Source of the DNA: Mucidula mucida
Lineage: Eukaryota > Basidiomycota > Agaricomycetes > Agaricales > Physalacriaceae
NCBI GenBank assembly: GCA_015501055.1
Contig: JADNYV010000697.1
Span: 1 to 17,800, forward strand
Reading direction: 5' to 3'
DNA length: 17,800 bases
Part shown: positions 1 through 9,472 of the stretch, one piece after another
How the letters are laid out: each line of letters begins with the position of its first letter
How positions within the stretch are numbered: the first letter of the stretch is position 1
Program-made: the position numbers and the translations under genes
The notes under the pieces: generated by a model
Told to the model about the DNA's origin: nothing
What the model saw: the letters and a program-made list of their open reading frames with translations, nothing else
The model's database searches: none

Positions 1-303
1 TGACTAAATGCTGATCCCTCACCTATACTAGGTATAGTACCCTTTGTTCAAAGATAACCCTCAACAGCTCTGATGCAACTAAGTGCTTATTATCCTTGCT
101 CACAGTATAGGTATGGCCATCACTAAGCCCTATGCTGCACTAGCTGCTATGAGGTGTGACAGCCCATGTCCACCCAAGCGCGAGTATACAATAGCTCAAG
201 TCAGCTGTAATGTACCCTTGCGCTTTAGTGGGCATGGCCTGTCACGCTTCATGCACAATTATATAGCATACATAATCAGAGGCTGACCTGCCTATACTAT
301 AGG
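1..303. repeat. Inverted pair of a diverged unnamed repeat
   Basis: Two copies of one repeat lie head to head. The left copy reads on the minus strand: the complement of about 148-187 contains a GCGCTTGGGTGGACATGG block followed by TGTCACACCTCAT. The right copy reads on the plus strand at about 213-303: TTGCGCTTTAGTGGGCATGG, then TGTCACGCTTCATGCACAAT, then GAGGCTGACCTGCC. The right copy ends in the palindrome CCTATACTATAGG (291-303). A similar palindromic CTATAC/GTATAG motif lies at 23-37, near the left edge. No protein is encoded; the small open frames here are not convincing. Related copies occur at 425-480, 690-930 and 5430-5760. Confidence 0.6.
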
Positions 304-424
304 GCACAATAACTGACTGAGGTCATCATAACGGTGCATGGTCTTATTGAAGCATTCTATGGATTGAATGATAGAATAATCTTCAGTCAAGTCAATGCTT
401 GACTGGCTACGTTCATTTAAGGTT

Positions 425-480
425 GATATACATTTGCGCTTTGGTTGGCATACAATATCACACCTCATACACAACTGTCT
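425..480 (+). repeat. Partial copy of the same repeat
   Basis: The block TTTGCGCTTTGGTTGGCATA followed by TCACACCTCATACACAACTG matches the core of the repeat in the inverted pair to the left and in the copies further right. Just upstream, about 387-405, is a short GTCAAGTCAATGCTTGACTG inverted segment. It corresponds to the GTCAA...TTGAC segment at the same place in the copies near 800 and 5590. The copy breaks off at about 480. Confidence 0.5.
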
Positions 481-690
481 ATTTTGGCTTAAACAAATAA
501 AAAAAGAATCAGTTCATATGGAGAAAGGATAATATAGTGTGGTGAATTAATTAGGCTATTACTGGGTGAAAGCACCCAATCTTTAATAAAATAGTATAAA
601 AATTTGTCCGATATTAATTGTACATTTTAACTAAAGTATTTTTTAATATTTTTTTATAATTTAAGCAAAATCTGCAGAGGCTGACCAGTA
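481..690. other. AT-rich non-coding stretch
   Basis: This is very AT-rich DNA with runs of T and A, especially 570-670. I see no gene, splice pattern or RNA gene. It separates two copies of the unnamed repeat and looks like decayed repeat or intergenic DNA. Confidence 0.4.
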
Positions 691-930
691 CATTCTATGG
701 GGAGAGGGTAAATAAGGGCAAGATAACAACAGGTAACCTTCCAGGTACTATATATGATTTGGTGCGCTTAAAGAGAAGGCAAACTGTTGTTACCTCAAGT
801 CAACTTGTTAGTTGATTCCACATTCATGCTTGCCAATGTACTTTTGCGGTTTGGTGGACACAGATCGTCGCGCTTACGCACAACTGTGCAGCGTGCGTGC
901 TCAGAGGCCGACTTGCCACATGTTATTCAA
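690..930 (+). repeat. Fuller copy of the unnamed repeat
   Basis: From left to right it has GGGAGAGGGTAAATAAGGGC with AAGATAAC, AGGTAACC, a GTCAACTTGTTAGTTGATTC segment, the core TTTTGCGGTTTGGTGGACAC, GCGCTTACGCACAACTGTGC, and GCTCAGAGGCCGACTTGCC. The same order of blocks is found at 5495-5735, so the unit is roughly 220-240 bases. No coding capacity is seen. From 930 to the end of the next gene at 1046 I see nothing further. Confidence 0.55.
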
Positions 931-1045
931 ATACTGTAACCGAAATAAAGTGCGACTAACAAGAACCAAAGAATGATGATAGGGCGATGTAGCGTTACAT
1001 CAAACAGTGTCCGTAGTACACAGTGTAAACGACACTGATAGAAGG

Positions 1046-2839
1046 CTAATCTAAGGGCTTCGTCCGTTGCTCAATGACATATTGCTGCATGAGAGACACG
1101 ACCTTCTGCAAATTCTGACTGTACTTTGCCGATGTCGGAACAACATCGAGCTGTCTCCCTGAAGGGGGAATCAGCATCTCCGTCCTCACGTACTCCTCCA
1201 GCTGACGGAGCTTCTCTTTGGCCTCTTCTACCTGTTGAGGATCCCCATCGCCACCTAAGAGATCAGCTTTATTCGCGATCACCATTCGCGCTTTGTGGCT
1301 CATGCCCGGCTGATACTGTTCGAGTTCATCGCGCAGGACACCCAGCTCGCGCCATGGAGTGGGTCCAGAGAGATCGACGACATATACAAGGGCCAGCGCA
1401 CGCTCCATAGAGCGCAAAAATGTGTGGCCCAAGCCGACATTGTCAGATGCGCCAGAAATGAGTCCAGGGTTATCAGCGATAGTGAAGCGAAACGATTCAA
1501 ATAAATCGAACCGATGGCCGTAAGGGTCGTCGGACTGATTGAGGGCCTGGTTTCGAGTAAGGGCAAACGCGTATTCTCCACGCTCCATCTTTTCGCGCTC
1601 AGCGACCAGTTCCGCGTTCGTTTCGTCATGAATGCTCTGCGAGGCTGTGGAACCTTCAAAGGTACCATCCTCTGATACACGAACGACGCCGACGATTGGG
1701 TTAAGCGTAGTAAACGCGTATCCTGCGACCTCAGTCTTGGCCCTTCCACCAGTCACGGCTTTGAGCAAGGTGCTCTTTCCTGCGTTGGGCATCCCAACCA
1801 GACCAATATCGGCAAGAATTTTGAGTTCGAGGGAAAGGGTTATGCGTTCTCCTTCATGTCCGCGCGATGCAAACTTGGGAGAACGGTTGACGTCGGTGAG
1901 AAAATGAGGATTTCCAAGGCCGCCTTCACCACCTGTGGCAATTAGATGTCCTAGTGAGTCGACGCGTCGCTGTCCGAGAGCCTGATTGGTAGTGTCTACT
2001 GTCCTGCCATCCTCCTCTGTATCAAGGTCGAGGTCGATGGGGTTGAGTATCTGTCTTTGGCGGCGTTCGTACCGTCTCTCTCTCTCCTGCTTATACAGTG
2101 CCGCCTCTGCATCCTTGAACGAGTCGCGATACGTATTTGCTTCGTGAAATCGAGGATAATGCAGCCATCTGTTCTCCCGCATCTTGTCCTGTTTCGCGTG
2201 ATAGTCTAAATCCTGTAGACTGGCCTCTTCAGTCTCCCACTCGTCGGGTGCTGCTCGAGGATCCTCACGAGGGAGCTCGCGTACAACAGTTCCTAGAGGG
2301 ACGTGTATGACGGTGGGCTCCGCGTTCCTGCCATTTTGCCAAGTACCGAGACCATGGCCACCAGCGTGGCCTATGACGCGGTTGGGCACGGATGATAGCG
2401 TCGTCAGCGCGGAAGTGGGCTTGATGTAGATGTCGCCGCCTCGCCCTCCATTACCGCCCGAGGGTGGGCCAAAAGGCTTGAATTTTTCGCGATGAAATGC
2501 GGCACAACCGTTCCCACCTTTGCCTATCGCGCGGTTGAGTTTCCAAATGCACATCGCAGTTTCATTGCGCACCCGCTCGAACAGTAACAATCAAGTGGTC
2601 AAGGAATGTCTGGCCCTAGGAGGGTATTAGTCTTGAACTTGAACGAGACATATTTAACGCACGCCTTGTTTCCGTTTCCATTCTGTCTTGCGTTTTCTCC
2701 AGTATTCCGTTTCCTCATCTTCATCTCGCTCTGGACGTTCCAATACGGATGTCGTGAGGCGCGCATGTGCAGGTAGGTGGAGCCTGATACGATGAACAGA
2801 ACGAGGGGCAACGCCCAAACGGCTGAGGGTAAGAAGCAT
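1046..2839 (-). CDS. MTG2: Mitochondrial Obg-family GTPase (Mtg2-like)
   Basis: Obg/CgtA-family GTPase. The mitochondrial member Mtg2 acts on the large mitochondrial ribosomal subunit during assembly. I place three exons: 2839-2663, 2615-2573 and 2523-1046 (introns of 47 and 49 bases, phases consistent), giving 565 residues. The ATG at 2839 opens a basic, acid-free stretch (MLLTLSRLGVAPRSVHRIRL) typical of a mitochondrial presequence. The glycine-rich Obg fold follows, starting near residue 62 (FLDHLIVTVRAGKGGNGC) and including FGPPSGGNGGRGGD. The G domain has G1 GMPNAGKST (about 311-319), a threonine-rich switch I (FTTLNP), G3 DNPGL (about 424), G4 NKAD (about 489) and G5 TSAK (about 535). 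A charged insert of about 80 residues interrupts the Obg fold, and another insert of about 70 residues lies between G1 and G3. Taking only the long open frame from 2590 would lose the presequence and read through an intron. Confidence 0.93.
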
Positions 2840-3143
2840 GGCTAATGGAGCCTAGCAGCCAGGTAGGAAATGGTACAAGAGACGGCCAAGACGGGGAACA
2901 AGAGTCCACAAAGGATGAACCAAGGCAGAACAAACACGAGGAGCGGAAGGCGTGACCGCGATGGTGGAAGGAAAGAAAATCGCCATGTCGTGTTGTGTGT
3001 CCATGTATCGATCGGAGGACGATGACCCTACATGGGACGTCCTCAAACAAATTTGTCGCTCGTAGTCAGGTCATATCAAGTAGGTACTTGGTTCATATGA
3101 CTAGTCGAACGAACGGTCATGTATCAGTCCAAACATTGTACCC
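2840..3143. other. Intergenic, MTG2 promoter side
   Basis: About 300 bases lie between the stop of the upstream minus-strand gene and the MTG2 start. It must hold the MTG2 promoter and the 3' end of the neighbour. I see no clear TATA box and no convincing open frame. The minus-strand frames across it are shadows of MTG2 exon 1. Confidence 0.4.
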
Positions 3144-4048
3144 TTACTCGTCACCGTCCGAATCGCCCCAATCAACCTCTACTTCGCTCGCACTTGACTG
3201 ATGCTCCTTCGCATCCTGAGACTCTGCATCGGAATCATAAGCCCCCAATAATGCGAGACCTTGAGGAGCTTTGCTGGCGCCTCGTTCCGCAGTCTTATCT
3301 TCATCGCTAGCATAGCCGCTCAACATGCCCTTCATTACACCTGGTCCCAATTTCCGCGGCCGTTCCTCCCACACGTCGAACACAGGATACTCGACGAAGG
3401 ATTTACCCTTCAATACTTGACCAAGTGTCCTTGCCAAATCGACCGGAGCATCTCTGAAGGTGCACCATGAGGATGGATGTGCCGCAATAATGGATTCGAG
3501 TGTTACATCAAGCCGATGTCTATGTGTGATAGTCGTCGTCGTTGACGTCCCAGAGTGTGATTTTACCTCGACGGTGAGGTAGGCTGTCTGACACCTGGAA
3601 GAACGTTAGTCCTATGAGAGCATTCGTGAACCATTACGAACCTTGCATCCCAAGTGGACTGGTTAAGTTTCCGACGCGACATTCCCAAAGGTACAAGTTC
3701 CATGTCGATACCTTGCGTCTCTAGATACGATTTCAAGGCTTCACGTTTGCCTTTCCCTTTTTTAAAGCTAGCGTGATCCTTGGCTTTGTCCTTCCACTCG
3801 GAAGAATGTCGTCCGACATCTTCAAGGTAGGTATAGTCGTCCATCATTTGTCCCCATCCGTATTTATTCATGGGCACGTACGCCGCCTTATTGCGTTGGC
3901 CAGAACATCCAGTTCGTGATTTGTGCTCTTTGGAGCAATCAAGGGAGCAGGTAGGCGTAGAACAGCCCGGACAGGTATACTTCGTTGGATTTAGGTGGCA
4001 AATTGGACAGATAGCTTGGCGCGAGGTAGATGGAGCGGATGATTTCAT
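3144..4048 (-). CDS. BCD1: Box C/D snoRNA protein 1 (HIT zinc finger)
   Basis: Bcd1/ZNHIT6-type protein, a nuclear factor needed for box C/D snoRNP assembly and snoRNA stability. Two exons, 4048-3642 and 3594-3144, are joined across a 47-base intron (GTTCGT...TTCCAG) and give 285 residues. The HIT-type zinc finger is at the N-terminus, with ligands Cys14, Cys17, Cys26, Cys29, Cys34, Cys38, His42 and Cys48. It is followed by the family blocks MNKYGWGQMMDDYTYLEDVGR and, near residue 125, LVPLGMSRRKLNQSTW. Exon 2 carries the mixed strand/helix domain (CQTAYLTVEV, then HRLDVTLESIIAAHP, and VLKGKSFVEYPVFDVW) and ends in an acidic tail. The ATG at 4048 is chosen because no ATG lies further upstream in the open frame and it sits 13 residues before the first zinc ligand. 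Confidence 0.92.
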
Positions 4049-4635
4049 CCTGACGCGTTGTAAGCGTGAAAGCTGTTTAATAGACAAAGCAGTGTCATAT
4101 CAGAAGTATTTGAAAGGATTTTGAAAACAAACTTACAGGCCGGTTACCAAAAAGGCGGAACAATGTTGCAGTAACCACTATATGATTCGGTCGGGACCTC
4201 CGCTTGGAGTATGTGAGCAGAACAGAAGACTACATGCATTGTTGTCAGAATGGCGCTCTGAATGAACAATTGCCCTCGATACTGACTGTATTGATGACCG
4301 GTAAGAGCAAAGGCAAGCGATCAGCTTTTTCGATCAGTGACCACGTGATTGACTCGCGGAGGCGTTATAACCTGATCAAGCTTAGTCTAGTCAGACCAAT
4401 AATATACCGAAATTTTTTTTTGAGGGAGATGAGAGAAAAATTTGGATATAATGAGCTTGTTCAGCCGCAGTCTATGTTTGACTTCGTAAGGGTTTATATA
4501 TCACTGGAGTCGTTTCTAACCTTCGCTACCACGTTATTTACTATGTGTCTCGCGTCTCTTGCTCGACGGTCATTCTTGAAGAGTGGAATCCAATTCAATG
4601 GAAAAATCAACCTTGCCACGCGCGTCGATTCACGC
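4049..4635. promoter_or_regulatory. Divergent intergenic region
   Basis: About 590 bases separate the start of BCD1 (minus) from the inferred start of a small plus-strand gene. It should contain both promoters. A plus-strand frame is open through much of it from 4204, but it crosses AT-rich DNA (4380-4450) and has no recognisable content, so I treat it as non-coding. TATA-like AT runs occur near 4400-4500 (for example TTTATATATC at 4492-4501), but none can be assigned with confidence. Confidence 0.35.
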
Positions 4636-5042
4636 ATGCATCATCAGTTTACGGGCAGCAGTCAAGGTGGCGCTTGTGCCGCAGCGTTACTGTCGGTCCC
4701 TCGTTCCCCGACCACTTCAGAGGTTGTCCCACCTGGTTACTCCAAAAGCGCACACACACTCGCCCTCTCGGGCACAGAGCTCGCGGTAAGATCCAATTAT
4801 CTATGTGTCTTGCTCATAGGCTGACACTAATCTCTCCTCAGAAGGCGACATCAAGGCTTGATGCTCTCAATGAGATCATGGCGCAGCTTGTGGACGACCA
4901 CCGTACTAGTCAAGCTGCTGCAGGTAAGATTCTTGATGATTTAAGCGCCAAGTCAGTAGCTATCTATCTCATTTACGAGCGTTTTTGAGCAAGTGGGCCC
5001 GTCAAGGCTCCGCGCACACTCAATCACACGGGAGGACATTAG
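4636..5042 (+). CDS. Small protein of unknown function, spliced
   Basis: I do not recognise this protein. The splice signals and phases support a four-exon gene: 4636-4666, 4721-4785, 4842-4923 and 4990-5042, with introns of 54, 56 and 66 bases. Two donors are strong (GTAAGA at 4786 and 4924), and the second intron has a CTGACAC branch-like site before CTCAG. The product is about 76 residues. A proline/glycine start (PPGYSKSA) leads into a probable helix (LAKATSRLDALNEIMAQLVD) and a short tail ending LNHTGGH. The helix has hydrophobic spacing consistent with a short coiled coil. The first exon and start ATG are least certain: the frame is also open upstream, so the N-terminus could be longer. 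The middle two exons are the best supported part. Confidence 0.45.
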
Positions 5043-5429
5043 TGCCCTGGAAAACGAGTCAATGGTTTCCCTCTTTACTGCGAGCTGTGTATCTGAATTT
5101 TTCCTTTGAGGATCCATTTTTTACAGCAACGTATGGATTATTGGGCTAAATTTCGGTACCGGGCTCCTATAACCGCTGAGGGGCCCCTCCCTCACACACG
5201 CGCAGAGGCGCGAGCACTCAGTGGTAATTTTTGATTAGTTTTCATAGGACTTTCCTGACATCTCGCAGGTCCCGCATGTTCTGAGCTGCTCGAAATGCTT
5301 GTGGGAGCTCGGGCGATATACCCCCTTCCAGCCAATTCATCGCTAGCGCTGCAGAAACGACATTTGTTGCAATATTTGGAGGTCTCACCTTTACCAGTGT
5401 AGTCAATGTAAAGAAAGTAAAGACCAAAT
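5043..5429. other. Intergenic, nothing recognised
   Basis: No gene, RNA gene or clear repeat is visible between the small plus-strand gene and the repeat block. Short minus-strand frames at 5192-5446 lack splice support and recognisable motifs. Confidence 0.35.
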
Positions 5430-5760
5430 TTGCTCATAGTACACACACCTCATGCACGACCCTGTGAACCTTGCTCGCTTAGAGTCATACCTATAAGTAC
5501 TATGGGAGATGGTACCTGAGGGCAAGATAACGCGTGGGCTTGTGGGCACTGTAGGATTAGTTAGGTCGAACAGTAGGTAACCACTAGTCAATTCCTTAGT
5601 TGACTCTGACCGTCCTACGTTCTGCAAAGAACAGACTTATCAAGGTACTTTCGCGTTTTGGTCGACGGGCTATCACACCTCATGGACGACGGTGCAGTGT
5701 ACGTTCTTAGAAGCTGGCTTGCCTATACTGTCGGAGAGGGTAAATGCGGTGAAGACCATT
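5430..5760 (+). repeat. Two tandem units of the unnamed repeat
   Basis: The block CACACCTCATGCACGAC occurs at 5444-5460 and again, with one change, at 5674-5690, giving a period of 230 bases. Each is followed by a CTTAGA...CCTATA stretch and then GGGAGATGGTA or GGAGAGGGTAA. The second unit has the full block order seen at 690-930: GGGCAAGATAAC, AGTAGGTAACC, GTCAATTCCTTAGTTGACTC, GGTACTTTCGCGTTTTGGTC, CACACCTCATGGACGACG, AGCTGGCTTGCCTATACTG. The copies are diverged, so this is an old family. No coding capacity is seen. Confidence 0.6.
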
Positions 5761-5917
5761 CGCGGTCCGTGGGTACTGGGGGACTACTCGCTAGACAGAC
5801 TGTCCACTAGGGGAAGAAGTCGAGTTTCAGAGCTGTTGACTGCCATTATAGAGATAGACCAAGCTTGAGTTCAAGACAATTCGTTGTCTGTAGGTACTAG
5901 GGGCTGCTGTTGATTTC
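5752..5917 (+). repeat. Imperfect direct repeat, 121-base period
   Basis: AAGACCATTCGCGGTCCGTG with GGTACTGGGGG starting near 5752 is echoed by AAGACAATTCGTTGTCTGTA with GGTACTAGGGG starting near 5873. The offset is about 121 bases. It continues directly from the 230-base repeat units, and the AAGATAAC segment of those units may be related. From 5918 to the end of the next gene at 6035 nothing else is seen. Confidence 0.5.
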
Positions 5918-6034
5918 GCGGAGCTGAAACGCATTATGCACGCGATGGCTAAACGACTATGAAGGCCTACCTGTGATAACATCAGAAGTTGAACTGGCTG
6001 CACGAAATATGAACGGAAAACAAAAGCGACGTGC

Positions 6035-7335
6035 TCATTCGAAAGACTTCTTATCTACAGTGAGGTAATCCATAAACCCCACCAGCCCAGCGTTACCACC
6101 GAGCCGTTGTATTTCATCACGAATATTGCGTTCCAAGACGTCAAGAACACTGAGGGTATAGTCGAAGGACTTGGTGCGGTCTTTCAAATATGAAATAACG
6201 TGGTGCTTTAATGTCGGCGTTGTCGGACGCTTCTGCAGAACGTTCAATACCTGTCGATTGGACGTGTCTGCATGTATGCCGTGAACGACAGGAAACGAGA
6301 ACTTTCCCTCTGTGAGATCTTCGGCGAAACCTTTGTTGCTGCTATACTGCGAAAAAAGGTCGGGGCACAGTTAAAGGAGGGCAAGGGAAACATACCTCGC
6401 GGCTTTGAAGGTTCATTAGGTCGTCGCGAATTTGGAAGTGGACCCCAATCAAGTTGACCAATGGCACATAAGTTCTTAGGGCGATAGATATATGAGAACG
6501 TATTGAGTATGAAGAGAGCGTCTTGACTTACATGTCCGTATTTGTGGTTGCACACGCCATCATGAGTTTGATGCCTATCCGAAGAAGACCGCCAGTCTCT
6601 GTTTCGTCGAGGATCAGGAAGTATGCGGTAGCAGGACGGAAACAAAACATACTGTTGTTGACCATGCCTATATAGTCTTCTTCACTCGGACAGTGTAAAG
6701 TGTCACGCCATAGTATCTCGAGGCCTTGACCCCGATGCAAAGAGAGTAACTCCGTCGTTACAATGGTGTCCAAGTCAAGGTTGCTATCTGCTCGAAGTGC
6801 GTGGAGCTCTTGATAAGCTAGAAAGTACACGTAGTTTGCCGTGTTGATAGTCTGTGGCGTGCCGTAGATTTTGTGGGCGACTATTTAAGTTGAGTTTCGC
6901 GTGATCACTTGAGATGGCAAGAGAACTTTACCAGGCTGTCCTCTTCGCAGTTGCGAGTCGTCCTCGATGTCGTCGATTCTGGTGTCTTCATTAAAGAGTT
7001 TCAACGTGTTAGCGCAGACCAGCTTACAGAAGGCTTGCATTATGAAGCATGTTCACGATCCGAGCGATGATAGAGGTTTTCTCCTTCGGAACATTAAGCC
7101 AGATATTGAAGGCTTCAATCAATCTGCTGCGCATATCCTTGCCAGGATTAGACGAGACGTATTCGAAGGGTTCAAGAAGAGCCTTGAACTGAATCAGCAT
7201 CTGCAGCATGTACGATAGAGGAATATCTAGAACCATTTCGTCGCGTGAAGTCCACTGCAGATCACTAGAGAGGGTATCGAGAAGGTTCTCATATATCGAT
7301 AATGGCTTGGACGTCATGGTGATAGTAGGAGGCAA
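6035..7335 (-). CDS. Geranylgeranyl diphosphate synthase
   Basis: Trans-isoprenyl diphosphate synthase of the eukaryotic GGPP type. It condenses IPP with an allylic diphosphate (usually FPP) to make C20 GGPP for protein prenylation and isoprenoid products. Six exons: 7335-7028, 6978-6932, 6880-6653, 6598-6532, 6474-6396 and 6346-6035. Introns are 49-57 bases and all phases agree; the product is 346 residues. Landmarks in order: [15 protein letters not shown], the first aspartate-rich motif [16 protein letters not shown] (Asp105, Asp106, Asp109, Asp110), [35 protein letters not shown] created exactly by splicing intron 3, and the second aspartate-rich region [10 protein letters not shown] (Asp234, Asp235). 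[15 protein letters not shown] block follows. The second motif reads DDxxN, as is usual in this class. The ATG at 7317 is an alternative start. About 15 codons after residue 30 could be an unspliced 45-base intron. Confidence 0.95.
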
Positions 7336-7618
7336 GTGCTGTGTAGGGAACGATCATTGATGAATGCCTGTAATGGGCAAAGCCGCCAGTACGAAGATAT
7401 CGACCTGTCCTAATCCAGCGTATCGGCAACCTGACGTTGTTGAACAAGCGGAGGGGCAGTCAGCCCGAAATGTCATGTCAGTTGACGCGACAATCAGCCC
7501 CTATTTGGCTGCTAACCTCGGCTGACAAGCCGAATGGGTCCTAGAGACGACCAATGACTTAATGGAGAGCACGCAGTGGTATCATACGAAATGGGCCATT
7601 GCTAACTACGATATCATG

Positions 7619-8974
7619 TCACGTCTTAGACGTTGACTGCGTCCGAGGGTACCACCTTCCATCTAAGACGCTCCATGTTTCTTCTCCTCTGTCAGTTGTC
7701 CTAGCTTGCCCATCGCGGAGCACAAGATTCATCCCCTTCCTTGACTTGACCATTCCGTGGTACCCAACTTGAGAGACGCCCATACGTATGTCCTTGGCAA
7801 ACTGTTTCTGCTTGGGAGAGAACTTGGCTAGCACATGAGCTGGAGGACCTGTGGCACTTCGCTTAGCAGTACCCTTCAAAATTTCACCTGCCCGTTCTCG
7901 CTTTCGTTCTTTGGTTTTGTTGGCTATTTTCTCGCGACGCGCTTGTATGATTTGGTTGAAAAGAGGTTGGGAAAACGTCGATTTTCCTCGGTTGATCGCA
8001 GTTTGCAGCCAAGCGTGATGAGATTGAGATTCTGCCTGGAGAGGAGCCGCTGCGCTAGTGTTAAGAGCTGATTCAAGAGTATGCATAAACGCGCCTTACC
8101 CCATTCCCTCATGAATGGTTGGAAGAACCGTTGACTGGGCGCGATAAGGCGTGACTCAAAGTCGGCTTCGTGCTCTAAATCAGCAACAAGGCTGCTGATC
8201 CGTTCTTTCTTTTGTGTCCTACCATTCCCATCTATAAGACGGGAGGGAATAGTCGAAGAAGGATGACACTGACTTCTCCTCGTATTTTCGCAGTCGGTAG
8301 CGCATCATGCCAGATATCGCTGGCGGTTGTGGCTTCATTCGCGGTAAGGGAGGGAGCGCGATACTTGAATGCATGAATGCACCAGTCAGGATGGGCCTGT
8401 TGCGAAGTCTATCGATCCAATCCTGGAATGTTCATGAGAAGAGTACGACGCGAAGACAAGGCCACGTTGCACCAATGCATCCTGCTCCTGCTTTAACCAA
8501 CGGGTCTTCTTGTTCTGAGCGTCGAGAATCCTATCGTAGCGCGCAAGAATTTTCCTGGTCTTTGGGTCAGAGAGAGATACCCGGAAGGAGTCGAGGAGCT
8601 AGTTGAATCAGTTCACGTAGTTGAAACGCTGGTACGCGTCTTACCCACCTTGTATGCTGTCTTGAGAACTTGCTTGACTTCACTGGTGGAAGTCAAGTAC
8701 TGATTATCATGGAAAAAGTGAACGATTCTGCCCCGAATCTAGAAGGAAAGACTATATTGAGATGGTGGCAAGCCCGTAGAGCACAGGAAGAAGGTACATT
8801 TTCCGTCGTGGAATGTCGAAGTAAAGCCCGATATAGGTGAAGAGTGGGTACACGATGGGCGGGAACCTGCCAGAAGGGCACTCTAGGGCGTCGACGGCGC
8901 GTGGAGGATAACGCTTCCGCTAGTGAGGAACGAAAGGATGGAGAGCCTACAGCATATGGCAACTGAATCGACAT
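7619..8974 (-). CDS. LYR-motif protein, Cup1-like family candidate
   Basis: Six exons restore one frame: 8974-8798, 8738-8649, 8598-8473, 8422-8274, 8218-8100 and 8049-7619. Introns are 50-59 bases and the product is about 363 residues. A LYR tripeptide sits in HLYRALLRH near residue 50, as in small mitochondrial LYR proteins that bind acyl carrier protein and assist Fe-S or complex assembly. The helical block IRGRIVHFFHDNQYL follows. The middle has ILTGAFMHSSIALPPLPRMK and a basic MMRYRLRKYEEK segment. The C-terminal half is rich in Lys/Arg (QARREKIANKTKERKRERAG) and ends in WSVLDGRWYP. At over 300 residues it is longer than a plain LYR protein; I recall a fungal Cup1-like LYR family with an N-terminal LYR and long tail, but the match is from memory. 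Intron 3 (donor GTGCAACG) and the start codon are the weakest points. Confidence 0.6.
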
Positions 8975-9472
8975 GGAAGAGGGAAACAAGGAGATCGGCT
9001 GATCGACGGCGTCCATCCCCTTCTGGGTATGCAACTTTCACACACTTAGCCATGTTGTCAGTGTGCCTCAGGTACTGGAAAAGCTGAAGTAACCCATGAC
9101 TTTGCGGTATTGAGAGTATCAGTGTACCATCGCGTTTTGATGAACGCGAGTCGTCACGCCTCATTAACATTTGGTTGGCCAACAGTGTAAGCTTCGGCTG
9201 TGTCTTGAGCTTGAAGCGTGTCTTTGTTCATGCTTGATCCTCTTCGACGACATTTAATGCCGGTTCGTTTCCATATACCTCAAGCCGATTGTGGGATATC
9301 GGGTCCTTGAATCCTTCACAAGGAAGGGTCAAAAGAGAAAAACGGCAATGCGCACAGACGATTTCGCAAATGCCAGTTGTCGAGCCAAAGATTCAAACAT
9401 GTAAAGCTAGATAGCATTATGGAATACAACGATGATGGATATATATACTAATGTGTTATTCAGACCAGTCTC
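8975..9472. other. Intergenic, about 500 bases
   Basis: It lies between the stop of the ankyrin-like gene and the start of the LYR gene, both on the minus strand. A minus-strand frame is open over part of it (8883-9182) but shows no domain and conflicts with the LYR exon frame. I see nothing else. It presumably holds the LYR gene promoter. Confidence 0.35.

Noticed and set aside
4204..4824. Plus-strand open frame of 206 residues
   Set aside because: It crosses AT-rich DNA and an intron donor. Only its last part overlaps the spliced small gene; the rest has no recognisable content, though a longer N-terminus is not excluded.
6244..6645. Minus-strand frame reading through GGPP synthase introns
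   Set aside because: It is the wrong frame for exons 5 and 6; splicing gives the conserved FQIRDD and [11 protein letters not shown] blocks instead.
8307..8606. Plus-strand frame of 99 residues
   Set aside because: Antisense to exons 3 and 4 of the LYR gene; no independent support.
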